A stretch of DNA of 64,000 nt. Source: Ilyobacter polytropus DSM 2926. Lineage in GTDB: Bacteria > Fusobacteriota > Fusobacteriia > Fusobacteriales > Fusobacteriaceae. The notes beneath the pieces were generated by a model. It saw nothing but the letters and a program-made list of their open reading frames with translations, had not been told where the DNA came from and did not search any database. Both the position numbers and the translations under genes were made by a program. Shown here one piece after another: positions 1-8,034 of this stretch (position 1 is the first letter of the stretch; each line of letters begins with the position of its first letter). The stretch is from positions 868,001-932,000 of the forward strand of contig NC_014632.1 in NCBI RefSeq assembly GCF_000165505.1, given 5' to 3'.

Positions 1-16
1 ATCAGAGACATAAAAA

Positions 17-37
17 ATATGACCGGACATATGACCG
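17..37 (+). repeat. Direct repeat in the leader of the Crp-type gene
   Basis: The 9-mer ATATGACCG occurs twice, at 17-25 and 29-37, with starts 12 bases apart, just upstream of the ribosome-binding site of the first gene. It could be a binding site for that regulator or chance; nothing else in the window supports either reading. Confidence 0.3.
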
Positions 38-54
38 TAATCCAAAGGAGAATT

Positions 55-690
55 ATGGAAAACAGCAGAGAAATAGAAAAATTTATAAAAAAATATAAGC
101 TGGATAAATACTTAGAAGGCTATAACTACAGAGATATTGAGATTAAAGTACTTGAAAAGGGTTCATATCTAATGATGTCAGGTATGGATAAGAGAAAGCT
201 TTATCTTTTTGTAGATGGACTTTTAAAAGTAACTTTGTTATCTAGTGACGGTGATGAGATGCTTCTTGAACTAACTAAACCCTTTGATATTTTAGGGGAT
301 GTAGAGTTTCTTTTAGAGGAAGATGTCCATTATAACATCCAGATAAAAGAAAGAAGTACCTTTCTTGAGCTTGATTTTGACAAGGCGGTAAAAAACCTGA
401 AGTTTTATCAACTAATGGCAAAAACTCTGGCTAAAAAACTTCGAAATACTTCTAAAAAATATTCTGCAAAAAAACTTTGCAACAGTGAGGTACTTGTGGC
501 AAAGTTTATCCTTGAAAATAGAGAATATTTTTTAAGTACAATAAAGTACGGGGATATTTCAAAATTACTAGGACTTTCTGAACGGCAACTGAGAAGAATT
601 CTGAAAAAATTTGAAGATGAAAAGCTCATAAAGAGAAATGGGAGAAAAATAGAGATCCTAAACAAAAATGGAATAAAAAGATTAACATAA
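55..690 (+). CDS. Crp/Fnr-family transcriptional regulator
   Basis: A 211-residue protein with an N-terminal cyclic-nucleotide-binding-like beta-roll (about residues 20-110, with the effector-domain pattern LYLFVDGLLKV and FDILGDVEFLLEE) and a C-terminal winged helix (about 140-205, recognition helix near GLSERQLRRILKKF). This is the Crp/Fnr architecture, closest in feel to YeiL-type members. No N-terminal Fe-S cysteine cluster is seen, so it is probably not an oxygen sensor like FNR. I place the start at the ATG at 55, which has AAAGGAG at 44-50; an in-frame ATG at 19 lacks a site. It stands alone, followed by about 100 bases before an RNA methyltransferase gene. Regulon and ligand are unknown. 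Confidence 0.8.
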   Translation: MENSREIEKFIKKYKLDKYLEGYNYRDIEIKVLEKGSYLMMSGMDKRKLYLFVDGLLKVTLLSSDGDEMLLELTKPFDILGDVEFLLEEDVHYNIQIKERSTFLELDFDKAVKNLKFYQLMAKTLAKKLRNTSKKYSAKKLCNSEVLVAKFILENREYFLSTIKYGDISKLLGLSERQLRRILKKFEDEKLIKRNGRKIEILNKNGIKRLT

Positions 691-766
691 TAATGCATTC
701 TTTACTTATATCTGCATTTCATATATAATAAAATGAATGTTTTAAAATATAATAAAAGTATATCTA

Positions 767-785
767 TAGGAGAATAAAACTCCTA
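767..785 (+). other. Small hairpin ahead of the rsmB-like start
   Basis: TAGGAG (767-772) and CTCCTA (780-785) can form a 6-bp stem with a 7-base loop. It hides a perfect AGGAG that is not used by any obvious start; the working site GAGGTG lies further down at 798-803. It may be a leader structure or a decoy. Confidence 0.35.
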
Positions 786-810
786 ATATTTGATGAAGAG
801 GTGTAATAAT

Positions 811-2115
811 TTGAATGTAAAAAAGAGAATCATAAAACTTTTGGGAGAATTTGAAGATGGAAAATATTCTAATATCCTTTTAAATGAATATTTCAGAGAA
901 AACAATCTAAGCCGTGGGGAAAAGGCATTCATCACAGAGGTTTTTTACGGAGTTATAAGAAATATAATATTTTTAGACTATCAGATAGATAAGAGAGCTA
1001 CTAAAAAAGTTCACAGAAGATGGCTGAGAAATCTTCTGAGAATCTCCTACTACCAGGCTTATTTTATGAGAAGTGACGATGCAGGAGTGGCATGGGAAGC
1101 CACAGAGCTTGCAAAACAAAAATTGGGAGTATATGTGGGAAGATTTGCCAATGGTATCGTCAGATCTTTTATGAGAGAGATGGACCAAGAGGCTGAAAAC
1201 TTAAAATCCCAAGGAAAGATGGACATTTTATATTCATGTCCAAAATGGTTTTATGAGAAAATAGAAAAAGAGTATGGAGAAGAAACAGAAAAACTTCTGA
1301 AATCCTATAAAAAGATACCATATCTAAGTGTAAGGGTCAATAAACTGAAATATAACGAGGATGAATTTGAAGCTCTTCTTGAAAAAATGGGAATCAATAT
1401 AATGAAACAGATAGATTCTGTGTATTACTTAGATTCTGGGGCACTTATTGATTCTAAAGAGTTCAAAGAGGGTAAAATAACAGTCCAGGATGGATCCTCA
1501 TATCTGGCTGCTAAAATGCTAGGTGCCAGACCAGGAGACATAGTTCTTGATACATGCAGTGCACCTGGATCAAAGGCTGTAGTTCTGGCTGAACTAATGG
1601 AAAACAAGGGAGAGATAACAGCTCTTGACATACATCAGCATAAGATAAAACTTCTAGATGCCAACGCCAAAAATCTAGGGGCCAAAATAATAACAGGTGT
1701 AAAACTTGATGCAAGAAAAGTAAAAGAACAGGGAAAAAAGTTTGACAAGATACTGGTAGACGCACCATGCAGCGGTTATGGGGTACTACGTAAAAAACCA
1801 GAGGCCCTTTATAATAAAGATATGACAAATGTAGAGGAGCTTGCCAAACTCCAGTATGAGATACTTGAGTCGGCATCTAAATCTCTTAAAGAGGATGGAG
1901 AGCTGGTATACAGTACCTGTACTATTTTCAATGAGGAAAATACAGACAATGTCCAGCGTTTCCTGCAAAACAACCCTGAGTTTGAGGTTGTAGAGCTTGA
2001 GTTTCCTGATGGAGTAGAAGGTCATAAGGATATTTTAGGGGGACTTGTAATAGATTACAAAGAGGAGTTTCTAGACAGTTTTTACATCATAAAGTTTAGA
2101 AAGAGGATAGGATAA
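811..2115 (+). CDS. rsmB: 16S rRNA (cytosine-5)-methyltransferase RsmB-like
   Basis: SAM-dependent rRNA m5C methyltransferase of the RsmB/Sun family, expected to modify cytosine 967 of 16S rRNA. The first ~130 residues form the NusB-like RNA-binding domain (SRGEKAFITEVFYGVIRN). The catalytic domain shows motif I (DTCSAPGSKAVVLAE), the motif IV cysteine (DAPCSGYGVLRKKPE) and the motif VI catalytic cysteine (YSTCTI). Length about 434 residues matches the family. I choose the TTG at 811 because GAGGTG sits at 798-803, 7 bases upstream; an ATG at 793 has no properly spaced site. Its stop overlaps the next start (TAATG), so it is translationally coupled to another methyltransferase. Confidence 0.88.
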   Translation: MNVKKRIIKLLGEFEDGKYSNILLNEYFRENNLSRGEKAFITEVFYGVIRNIIFLDYQIDKRATKKVHRRWLRNLLRISYYQAYFMRSDDAGVAWEATELAKQKLGVYVGRFANGIVRSFMREMDQEAENLKSQGKMDILYSCPKWFYEKIEKEYGEETEKLLKSYKKIPYLSVRVNKLKYNEDEFEALLEKMGINIMKQIDSVYYLDSGALIDSKEFKEGKITVQDGSSYLAAKMLGARPGDIVLDTCSAPGSKAVVLAELMENKGEITALDIHQHKIKLLDANAKNLGAKIITGVKLDARKVKEQGKKFDKILVDAPCSGYGVLRKKPEALYNKDMTNVEELAKLQYEILESASKSLKEDGELVYSTCTIFNEENTDNVQRFLQNNPEFEVVELEFPDGVEGHKDILGGLVIDYKEEFLDSFYIIKFRKRIG

Positions 2116-2750
2116 TGTTAGAGGAATTAAGAGAAGCAAACAGTTATATAACTTCGAAAATAAAAGAAACAGATTCGGTTATTCTTGAAATGGAAAAATT
2201 TGCACAAGAGCAAAATGTTCCCATTGTCACCAAAGAGGTGGCAGAATACCTGAAGTTTATGGTGAAAATGAATAAAAGTAAAAATATCCTAGAGATAGGG
2301 ACAGCCATAGGTTATTCTGGGACTATAATGGCAAAAGCAGTAGAAGAGTATGGTGGGCATCTTACCACCATAGAGATTGATGAGGAGAGGTTTAACCAAG
2401 CCAAGGAAAATTTTGCCAAGGCCAAAGTAGATAATGTGACCCTCATTCTAGGAGACGGACTAGAAGAGATAAAAAAACTTCAAGGTGAATTTGATTTTAT
2501 ATTCATCGATGCAGCCAAGGGGAAGTATAAGGAGTTTTTTGAGGATTCATACAAACTTTTGTCTAAGGACGGGATTATTTTTATAGATAATATTATGTTT
2601 AGGGGCTATCTCTACAAAGAATACCCCAAAAGATTCAAAACTATAGTGAGAAAATTAAACGAGTTTATAGATTATCTTTATGAAAACTATCCAGGATTTA
2701 CCCTACTTCCTTTTGGAGACGGAATAGGTCTATTACAAGGGAAAAAATAA
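2115..2750 (+). CDS. trmR: O-methyltransferase, TrmR/YrrM type
   Basis: Class I SAM methyltransferase of the catechol-O-methyltransferase-like family (COG4122). The SAM motif is ILEIGTAIGYSGTIMA; the metal/catalytic region is FIFIDAAKGKY followed by IIFIDNIMFRG. Bacterial homologues such as Bacillus YrrM (TrmR) methylate 5-hydroxyuridine at the wobble position of tRNA. At 211 residues it has the normal length. The ATG at 2115 overlaps the TAA stop of the rsmB-like gene by one base, an RNA-modification pair. The tRNA substrate is inferred from family knowledge; other members methylate small catechols. Confidence 0.75.
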   Translation: MLEELREANSYITSKIKETDSVILEMEKFAQEQNVPIVTKEVAEYLKFMVKMNKSKNILEIGTAIGYSGTIMAKAVEEYGGHLTTIEIDEERFNQAKENFAKAKVDNVTLILGDGLEEIKKLQGEFDFIFIDAAKGKYKEFFEDSYKLLSKDGIIFIDNIMFRGYLYKEYPKRFKTIVRKLNEFIDYLYENYPGFTLLPFGDGIGLLQGKK

Positions 2751-2897
2751 GTTGTTTTAATCGAGACTAACAATTTTTTTGAAATTAAAGTATTTTCATC
2801 TGCATGGATTTATCATAGTACTTTGAATGGCAATAAGTGTATAAGAAGCTTTACTTTAAGCTGTGAATTTAAAACTTCTGAAAATTGTAGACTAAGC

Positions 2898-2926
2898 GGG
2901 AGATCAGTATTGATCCCCTTTTTTCT
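2898..2926 (+). terminator. Rho-independent terminator
   Basis: GGG-(A)-GATCA / GTAT loop / TGATC-CCC with one bulged base, followed by CTTTTTTCTTT. It ends the rsmB-trmR operon. Confidence 0.8.
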
Positions 2927-3044
2927 TTATGACAAGAAAAATTATTTTACCTTTTGTTATTGATGTTTTTTAAACTTTTTATCACATAGAAAACACAAAA
3001 TTTTAGTATAATTTATTGCTAAGAATACATTGTCGGAGGAATAT

Positions 3045-3227
3045 ATGAAAAAAATTATTTTAGCTTTTTTTACTGTTTTGGTGATGAGCGGATGTAGTTC
3101 TATAAGTGCTGAAGGAAGATACGGCAGTATTTCACTAAAAAATCAATCTTATTTTAATACTAAAAAATCAACTGGAAATGCTTATGGACATAATAATCCG
3201 AATAATCCTCACTATAAAAAATATTAA
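3045..3227 (+). CDS. Small predicted lipoprotein
   Basis: A 60-residue protein with a lipoprotein signal: positively charged start MKK, hydrophobic stretch, then lipobox VMSGC with Cys as the mature N-terminus. The mature part is short (about 40 residues), rich in Asn, Gly, Tyr and Lys, with no recognised domain. The ATG at 3045 is preceded by GGAGGA at 3035-3040; a TTG at 3030 overlaps that site and is unlikely. It is 14 bases ahead of a second small lipoprotein gene, so the two probably form one transcript. Function unknown. Confidence 0.65.
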   Translation: MKKIILAFFTVLVMSGCSSISAEGRYGSISLKNQSYFNTKKSTGNAYGHNNPNNPHYKKY

Positions 3228-3241
3228 ACAAGGAGAAATTT

Positions 3242-3454
3242 ATGAAAAAACTATTAATAATGCTGAGTATTCTATTGTTCACAGCCTGTATGAATAAACA
3301 AGTTGAAATGGGTGACCCTAATTTGGAACTAAAAAATGGAAAATTATATTATAAAGAGAAGCTTTTTACAGGAACTCTTACTCAAAAGATACCTTTGACC
3401 GATAAAAATATTGTTGAGATTCCCTATAAGAAAGGACTTATTACAACTGAGTAA
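3242..3454 (+). CDS. Small lipoprotein with a MORN-like fragment
   Basis: A 70-residue predicted lipoprotein: MKKLLIMLSILLFTAC gives the hydrophobic signal and lipobox FTAC. The mature sequence NGKLYYKEKLFTGTL ... EIPYKKGLI resembles one unit of the MORN_2 / YwqK-type repeats found in fusobacterial surface and antitoxin-like proteins, but there is only about one repeat. AAGGAG lies just before the ATG. It is cotranscribed with the preceding lipoprotein. It could be a relic of a longer YwqK-like gene; no other remnant is visible nearby. Confidence 0.65.
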   Translation: MKKLLIMLSILLFTACMNKQVEMGDPNLELKNGKLYYKEKLFTGTLTQKIPLTDKNIVEIPYKKGLITTE

Positions 3455-3491
3455 GTCTATCTCTATTCTGTTTTCTTTAATTGATATTTAT

Positions 3492-3531
3492 AAAAAGAGT
3501 GGACTTTTACGAACTAAAAATACTCTTTTTT
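3492..3531 (+). terminator. Rho-independent terminator
   Basis: AAAAAGAGT (3492-3500) pairs with ACTCTTTTT (3522-3530) across a 21-base loop and runs into T. It follows the two lipoprotein genes. Confidence 0.6.
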
Positions 3532-3623
3532 AAGTGCTGGGGGCTTGATTTTTTTATAAAAGAAAGTCAGTTGAAGAGAATTTATTGTTATACAAAAATT
3601 TTATATACAGGAGTTAAATTTTT

Positions 3624-5177
3624 ATGAGTATTTTAAACGTTAGTAATGTAAGCCACGGCTTTGGGTCTAGAGTAATTTTGGAAGATGCATCTTTCCGTCT
3701 GCTAAAAGGTGAACATGTGGGACTGGTAGGTGCCAATGGAGAGGGAAAGTCGACTTTCCTAAATATCATAACAGGTAAGCTCATGCCTGACGAAGGGGAT
3801 GTGAGCTGGTGCAACCATATAACAACTGGGTATCTAGACCAGTACAGCACTCTCGAAAAGGGGAAAAGTATAAGGGATATTTTAAAATCAGCTTTTTCCG
3901 CTATGTTTGAACTGGAAAAAGAGACAATGGAACTCTACGAAAAGATGGCAGATTGTACACCTGAAGAGATGGATGCTATCCTTGAAGAAGTAGGAGAGAT
4001 ACAGAGTATTTTAGAGAGTTCAGATTTTTATAACTTGGATTCTAAAATAGAAGAATATGCTGCAGGTCTTGGACTAATGGAGATTGGGTTGGATAGAGAC
4101 GTGTCTGAACTGTCTGGTGGTCAGAGAGCAAAGATTTTACTTGCAAAGGTACTTCTTGAAAATCCTATGATTCTTATACTAGATGAGCCTACTAACTTTT
4201 TGGATGAAAACCACATTGTCTGGCTGAAAAATTTCCTAAAAAATTATGAAAATGCCTTTATTCTGGTATCTCACGACATTCCTTTTCTAAATGAGGTTAC
4301 CAATGTTATATACCACATTGAAAAAGCTGTCCTCACAAGATATACAGGAGACTACTATCAGTTTAGGGATATGTATGAACTAAAGAAGCGTCAGATAGAG
4401 ATGGCCTATAAAAAGCAGCAGAAAGAGATAGCCAATTTAGAGGATTTTATTGCCAGAAATAAGGCCCGTGTTGCCACGACAAATATGGCAAAGGACAGAC
4501 AGAAAAAACTAGACCGTATGGAGATTATAGAGATAGCCAGGGAGAAACCAAAACCGATCTTTGGATTTAAAACTGCTCGTACTCCCTCTAGAGAGATTAT
4601 AGAGGTAAAGGATCTGGTTATAGGTTATGATGAGCCGCTGACAAGGGCTCTTAATTTCTCTATAGAGCGTAACCAGAAGATCGCCATAAGAGGTGTCAAT
4701 GGACTGGGGAAATCCACCTTACTGAATACTATTTTGGGAAAAATACAGCCTATCTGCGGAGAGGTAGAGCATGGACAGTTTCTGGAAATAGGTTATTTTA
4801 AGCAAGAGGAGAAAAGCAGCAACACTCCGGCCTTAAATGAATTTTGGGATGAATTTCCAAGCTTTACAAATGCTGAAGCCAGGGCTGCCTTGGCTAGATG
4901 TGGACTTACAAATGATCATATTACCAGTCAGATGAGAGTCTTATCTGGTGGAGAAAATGCAAAAGTAAGATTGGCCAAGATAATGAACAGAGAAATTAAC
5001 TTTTTAGTTTTAGATGAGCCTACAAATCACTTGGACATAGATGCCAAGGAGGAATTGAAGCGGGCTATTAAAGAATTCCAGGGGACGGTAGTTATGGTTA
5101 GCCATGAGCCTGATTTCTACATGGATATAGCCACGGAAATCTGGGATGTAGAAAATTGGACCACAAAGGTGGTATAG
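3624..5177 (+). CDS. ABC-F family ATPase
   Basis: Cytosolic duplicated ATPase without membrane segments. First nucleotide-binding domain: Walker A GANGEGKST, signature LSGGQRAK, Walker B ILILDEPTN. Then a charged linker (about residues 240-310, rich in Lys/Arg/Glu, with NKARVATTNMAKDRQKK) typical of the ABC-F P-site tRNA-interaction motif. Second domain: GVNGLGKST, LSGGENAKVRL, FLVLDEPTNHLD. ABC-F proteins bind the ribosomal E site and act in translation regulation or antibiotic protection. The 517-residue length and linker fit the housekeeping YbiT/YkpA-like branch better than a resistance factor; that is an inference. It stands alone with its own terminator. Confidence 0.88.
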   Translation: MSILNVSNVSHGFGSRVILEDASFRLLKGEHVGLVGANGEGKSTFLNIITGKLMPDEGDVSWCNHITTGYLDQYSTLEKGKSIRDILKSAFSAMFELEKETMELYEKMADCTPEEMDAILEEVGEIQSILESSDFYNLDSKIEEYAAGLGLMEIGLDRDVSELSGGQRAKILLAKVLLENPMILILDEPTNFLDENHIVWLKNFLKNYENAFILVSHDIPFLNEVTNVIYHIEKAVLTRYTGDYYQFRDMYELKKRQIEMAYKKQQKEIANLEDFIARNKARVATTNMAKDRQKKLDRMEIIEIAREKPKPIFGFKTARTPSREIIEVKDLVIGYDEPLTRALNFSIERNQKIAIRGVNGLGKSTLLNTILGKIQPICGEVEHGQFLEIGYFKQEEKSSNTPALNEFWDEFPSFTNAEARAALARCGLTNDHITSQMRVLSGGENAKVRLAKIMNREINFLVLDEPTNHLDIDAKEELKRAIKEFQGTVVMVSHEPDFYMDIATEIWDVENWTTKVV

Positions 5178-5206
5178 GGGCTAGGGGAAATTCCCTAGCT
5201 CTTTTA
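5178..5206 (+). terminator. Rho-independent terminator
   Basis: GCTAGGG (5180-5186) pairs with CCCTAGC (5193-5199) around GAAATT, extended by further weak pairs at 5178-5179, then CTTTT. It begins one base after the stop codon of the ABC-F gene. Confidence 0.85.
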
Positions 5207-5314
5207 TAACAAAAAAGAAACTATGTAAAATTACGATAAAAATGTTAATATATATGAATTCGGCTGTAAATCACTAAAAAAATGTAAGAGAAATTATAAA
5301 AAGTGAGGTAAATA

Positions 5315-5836
5315 ATGAAAATCAAAGCAGGAGATATAATAAAAGTCTCCAGAAAAAACAAGAAAAACTACCAGTATGGTTTATACATAGGACAGGAAGA
5401 GGTCATCTATTACTTAGAAACCCTTGAAATAAAGGGAAGGGTAACTAAAACTAGCCTAGAAGATTTCAGAAAGAAAAACGGGATCATTGAAGTTGTAGAT
5501 TTTCCAGCGACTAGAGAAGGAAGAAGCACAGTAGTAAAATCAGAGGAATTCATGAAAAAGAAAAATCTGATATCTGAGGGAACATGGCCTGAGTGGTTTA
5601 TTTCACAGTTTGATGAGTATGTATTGAGCACAATATGGGATACAATACAGAGAGCCAAAAGCAGATTAGACAAAATGGAAGAACCGGTATTTAACAATGG
5701 AGAACATTTTGTATGGTGGTGTAAGGTGGAGTTAAAGAGGAAAGAAAAAAAAGAGGGTAAATTAGACGAGTTTTTTAATCCTTCAACGCCACTGGCAAGA
5801 TTTCCTCTGTCTAAAAAACCATTACCAGTTAAATAG
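5315..5836 (+). CDS. LRAT/NlpC-fold protein lacking the catalytic triad
   Basis: A 173-residue cytosolic protein that lines up with the LRAT/H-Ras-like acyltransferase family (permuted NlpC/P60 fold). AGDIIKV near residue 5 matches the family start PGDxIxV; YGLYIG (21-26) matches the H-x-A/G-I-Y-V-G strand; TIQRAKSRL (110-118) matches the helix before the active site; NNGEHFVWW (127-135) matches NCEHFV. All three usual catalytic positions are changed: the first His is Gln20, the second is Tyr32 and the nucleophilic Cys is Gly129. It therefore looks like a pseudoenzyme. The tail is Lys/Pro-rich. It is monocistronic; function unknown. The fold call rests on motifs only. Confidence 0.6.
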   Translation: MKIKAGDIIKVSRKNKKNYQYGLYIGQEEVIYYLETLEIKGRVTKTSLEDFRKKNGIIEVVDFPATREGRSTVVKSEEFMKKKNLISEGTWPEWFISQFDEYVLSTIWDTIQRAKSRLDKMEEPVFNNGEHFVWWCKVELKRKEKKEGKLDEFFNPSTPLARFPLSKKPLPVK

Positions 5837-5921
5837 TATTTTTCAATCAACTAAAATCCACGAAAATTTAAAATTTAGCTCTGTCTATACCAAAACTGGT
5901 GAGATATAACCTAATTATATT

Positions 5922-5953
5922 AAAAAATCAGGGGGTCATCTCCCTGATTTTTT
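5922..5953. terminator. Bidirectional terminator
   Basis: A perfect 12-bp stem AAAAAATCAGGG / CCCTGATTTTTT with an 8-base loop. The A-run and T-run allow it to work on both strands between the convergent LRAT-like and DUF2188 genes. Confidence 0.9.
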
Positions 5954-5966
5954 AACGTACATAGCG

Positions 5967-6185
5967 TTAATTTTTATGTGGTTCGGTATGGCTATAGCAA
6001 TTTCCTGCTCTTATTTTACCATCTTTACCATGTATTTTAGTATTTGATTTTTGATGTCTTGCTATTTCTTCGGCGATCTCTATGGCTTCTTTTTGAGTTA
6101 AGGTAATTTTAGTTACTCTCTCGTTGCCTTCGCCTCTTACAGCCCACTTACCATTGTGTGGGACAACATGTTGATTTTTACCCAT
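5967..6185 (-). CDS. DUF2188 protein
   Basis: A 72-residue protein matching the DUF2188 family: HVVPHNGKWAVRGEGNERVT near the N-terminus, a helix TQKEAIEIAEEIARHQ, then IHGKDGKIRAGNCY. DUF2188 proteins are small, soluble, and of unknown function, widespread and often laterally transferred. The ATG is preceded on its strand by GGAGGGATATGAA. It is monocistronic and ends at the bidirectional terminator at 5922-5953. Confidence 0.85.
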   Translation of the reverse strand: MGKNQHVVPHNGKWAVRGEGNERVTKITLTQKEAIEIAEEIARHQKSNTKIHGKDGKIRAGNCYSHTEPHKN

Positions 6186-6341
6186 TTCATATCCCTCCTT
6201 GAACTAAAAGTGATAGCTTTATTTTTTCCAACTTCACAGTAGATTCGGCATAGGAGTATATAGATATTCTTCCTGTCTATAATATATTTTACACCTAGTT
6301 CTGGTATATTCCTCTTTAATACAGCGTTTTAATAATATTTT

Positions 6342-7282
6342 TTATTTCTGGTTTTTAGTTGAAAGACTGTGGAAAACCATTCCACCGGCGACAAATATTA
6401 TTCCTGTAAGGGATACTGGAGTTGGAAATACACCTCCTATAATAAAAAGTTCACCCATAAGAGAAAAAATAAGCTCTCCAGATTGTGTGGCCTCAACAAC
6501 TGCCATCTTTTGGCTGTCGCCTTTTGTAAGGTCTGTAGCCTTAAAAAATAGTATTGTTGCTATGACCCCTGAGCTAATGGCCACAATGAGAGATTGGATT
6601 ATCTGTGGTTTGCTAGGTGCCCCTATACTGGAAAATCCAAAGGCTGAAAGGATAATCCAAAAAGGAAGGCTAGCTACTGTCATTCCCAAAACTCTCTGGT
6701 AGGTATTTATCTCTCCCTTGCAGACTTCCATCATCTTCCTGTTGCCAAAAGGATAGGCAAAAGCCGCTATTATCACTGGAAAAACACCTCTTACTATCTC
6801 TTTTTTGCTTATAACAGACATCTGATCAGTCTGCATAATAAATACACCGATTAATATAAAAAGAGATATACTGAGACTTTTCACAGGAATTTTTCCTCTG
6901 ATTTTTTTGATACTGTCACCATCTGTTTTCTCTATATAAAACAGTGGGGAGAGCAAAGCCCCGGCAATAATAGTAGTCTGCCACGTGCTGGCTATAAGCC
7001 ATGATGGCCCCGATCTGGCAGCAAAGCAGAGGGGAGCGTAAAATATTCCAAATCCAATTGTGCTCCATTTTATCCACGTGACTATATTTGACTTCATATG
7101 CTCTATAAGAGGCTTGAGATCTCCCCTTATGAAAACAATAATATATAAAAATGGCACCATGAAAAAAAACCTCAGAGATGAACTCCAAACCCAGCTCCCT
7201 CCAGTTAGCTCCATAGATCTATTTAATATAAAAGAGGCTGAAAAAACAGAGATGCCAGGCCTCCTAAAAAAACCGATTTCAT
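6342..7282 (-). pseudogene. DMT/EmrE-like multidrug exporter, frameshifted near its start
   Basis: Polytopic membrane protein of the drug/metabolite transporter superfamily (multidrug-resistance efflux, EmrE-like, about 310 residues with ~10 helices). The open frame covers 6342-7214 (290 residues) and lacks the first helix. That helix is encoded directly upstream: ATG at 7282, preceded by AAGGAGGT (7291-7298, 8-base spacing), reads MKSVFLGGLASLFF and then hits a stop in the wrong frame. Adding one base to the six-T run (plus strand A-run 7241-7246) gives SASFILNRSMELTGG and joins the frames. So a one-base deletion or a sequencing error is likely. It is divergent from the XRE-cupin regulator, its probable controller. 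Confidence 0.72.
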
Positions 7283-7337
7283 ATATAGATACCTCCTTGA
7301 AATAAAAATCTAACTTACCAAAACATATTTATGTATG

Positions 7338-7389
7338 TTATAGCATATTTTTAAAGATTATAGCATACAAATGTATTTTATGATATAAT
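7338..7389 (+). promoter_or_regulatory. Promoter and putative operator of the XRE-cupin gene
   Basis: The 10-mer TTATAGCATA occurs at 7338-7347 and again at 7358-7367, exactly 20 bases (about two helical turns) apart on the same side of the helix. An extended -10, TGATATAAT, lies at 7381-7389, so the second repeat falls at the -35 position. This suits binding by the neighbouring regulator and repression of both divergent genes. Function is inferred from spacing and position. Confidence 0.55.
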
Positions 7390-7414
7390 TATTTGGATTA
7401 AAAGGGGTGAAAAA

Positions 7415-7987
7415 ATGAAAGAATTAAGTGAAGTTATAGGAAAAAATCTAAAAGAGATAAGAAAAAAACAGAATCTCAGCCTAGACGAAACCTCTAGACT
7501 CACAGGAGTAAGTAAGCCTATGCTAGGACAGATAGAAAGAGGCCAATCAAATCCCACTGTGTCCACTCTCTGGAAAATAGCTACGGGATTAAAAGTTCCA
7601 TTTTCAGAGTTTATGAAAAAGTCGACAGCGGACTATGAAATTGTTTCCTTAAAAAATATAGATCCCGTTTTGGAATGCGGAGAAGATATGAAAATTTACA
7701 CCATGTTTCCCTTTAATAATGAGGAAAATTTTGAGATTTTATATATTAAACTAGAATCGGGGGCTGTACACAAATCTCAAAAACACAGGGATGAAGTAAA
7801 GGAATATGTCTTTGTAATTGACGGGGTTCTCCATATGAAAATAGGGTCAGAGAATCTGACTATAAAAAAAGGAGAGGCTCTAAAATTCAAGGCAAATATA
7901 GATCATGAATACTCTAATCTGAATAAGGAAGAGTGTTTTTTTCAAAATATAATAGTATATCAGAACACACACCAAAATCAGGTCTGA
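7415..7987 (+). CDS. XRE-family regulator with C-terminal cupin
   Basis: A 190-residue DNA-binding protein: HTH_3/Xre domain at about residues 5-62 (IGKNLKEIRKKQNLSLDETS, then GVSKPMLGQIERGQSNPT) and a cupin_2 barrel at about 105-180 (AVHKSQKHRDEVKEYVFVIDG). This is the common HTH-cupin architecture of small-molecule-responsive regulators such as PuuR and SutR. The start ATG has AAGGGGTGA upstream. It is divergent from the EmrE-like exporter, and two direct repeats lie in its promoter, so it likely controls that gene and itself. The ligand cannot be told from sequence. Confidence 0.85.
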   Translation: MKELSEVIGKNLKEIRKKQNLSLDETSRLTGVSKPMLGQIERGQSNPTVSTLWKIATGLKVPFSEFMKKSTADYEIVSLKNIDPVLECGEDMKIYTMFPFNNEENFEILYIKLESGAVHKSQKHRDEVKEYVFVIDGVLHMKIGSENLTIKKGEALKFKANIDHEYSNLNKEECFFQNIIVYQNTHQNQV

Positions 7988-8034
7988 TAGACTAAAGTTT
8001 TATGGTCGGCTGTATAGGGAGGAAAACAAGAGAG

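Noticed and set aside
1511-1876. Long antisense open frame inside the rsmB-like gene
   Set aside because: It mirrors a well-conserved methyltransferase, has no start signal and no recognisable protein features. The same holds for the other antisense frames in coding regions.
5834-5849. Thirteen-base string also present near 19990
   Set aside because: AGTATTTTTCAAT recurs once in AT-rich sequence without symmetry or shared context; chance is likely.
7235-7252. Programmed -1 frameshift in the DMT exporter
   Set aside because: The T-run does not form a proper X-XXY-YYZ heptamer in the zero frame and no stimulatory hairpin was seen; a simple deletion or sequencing error is simpler.
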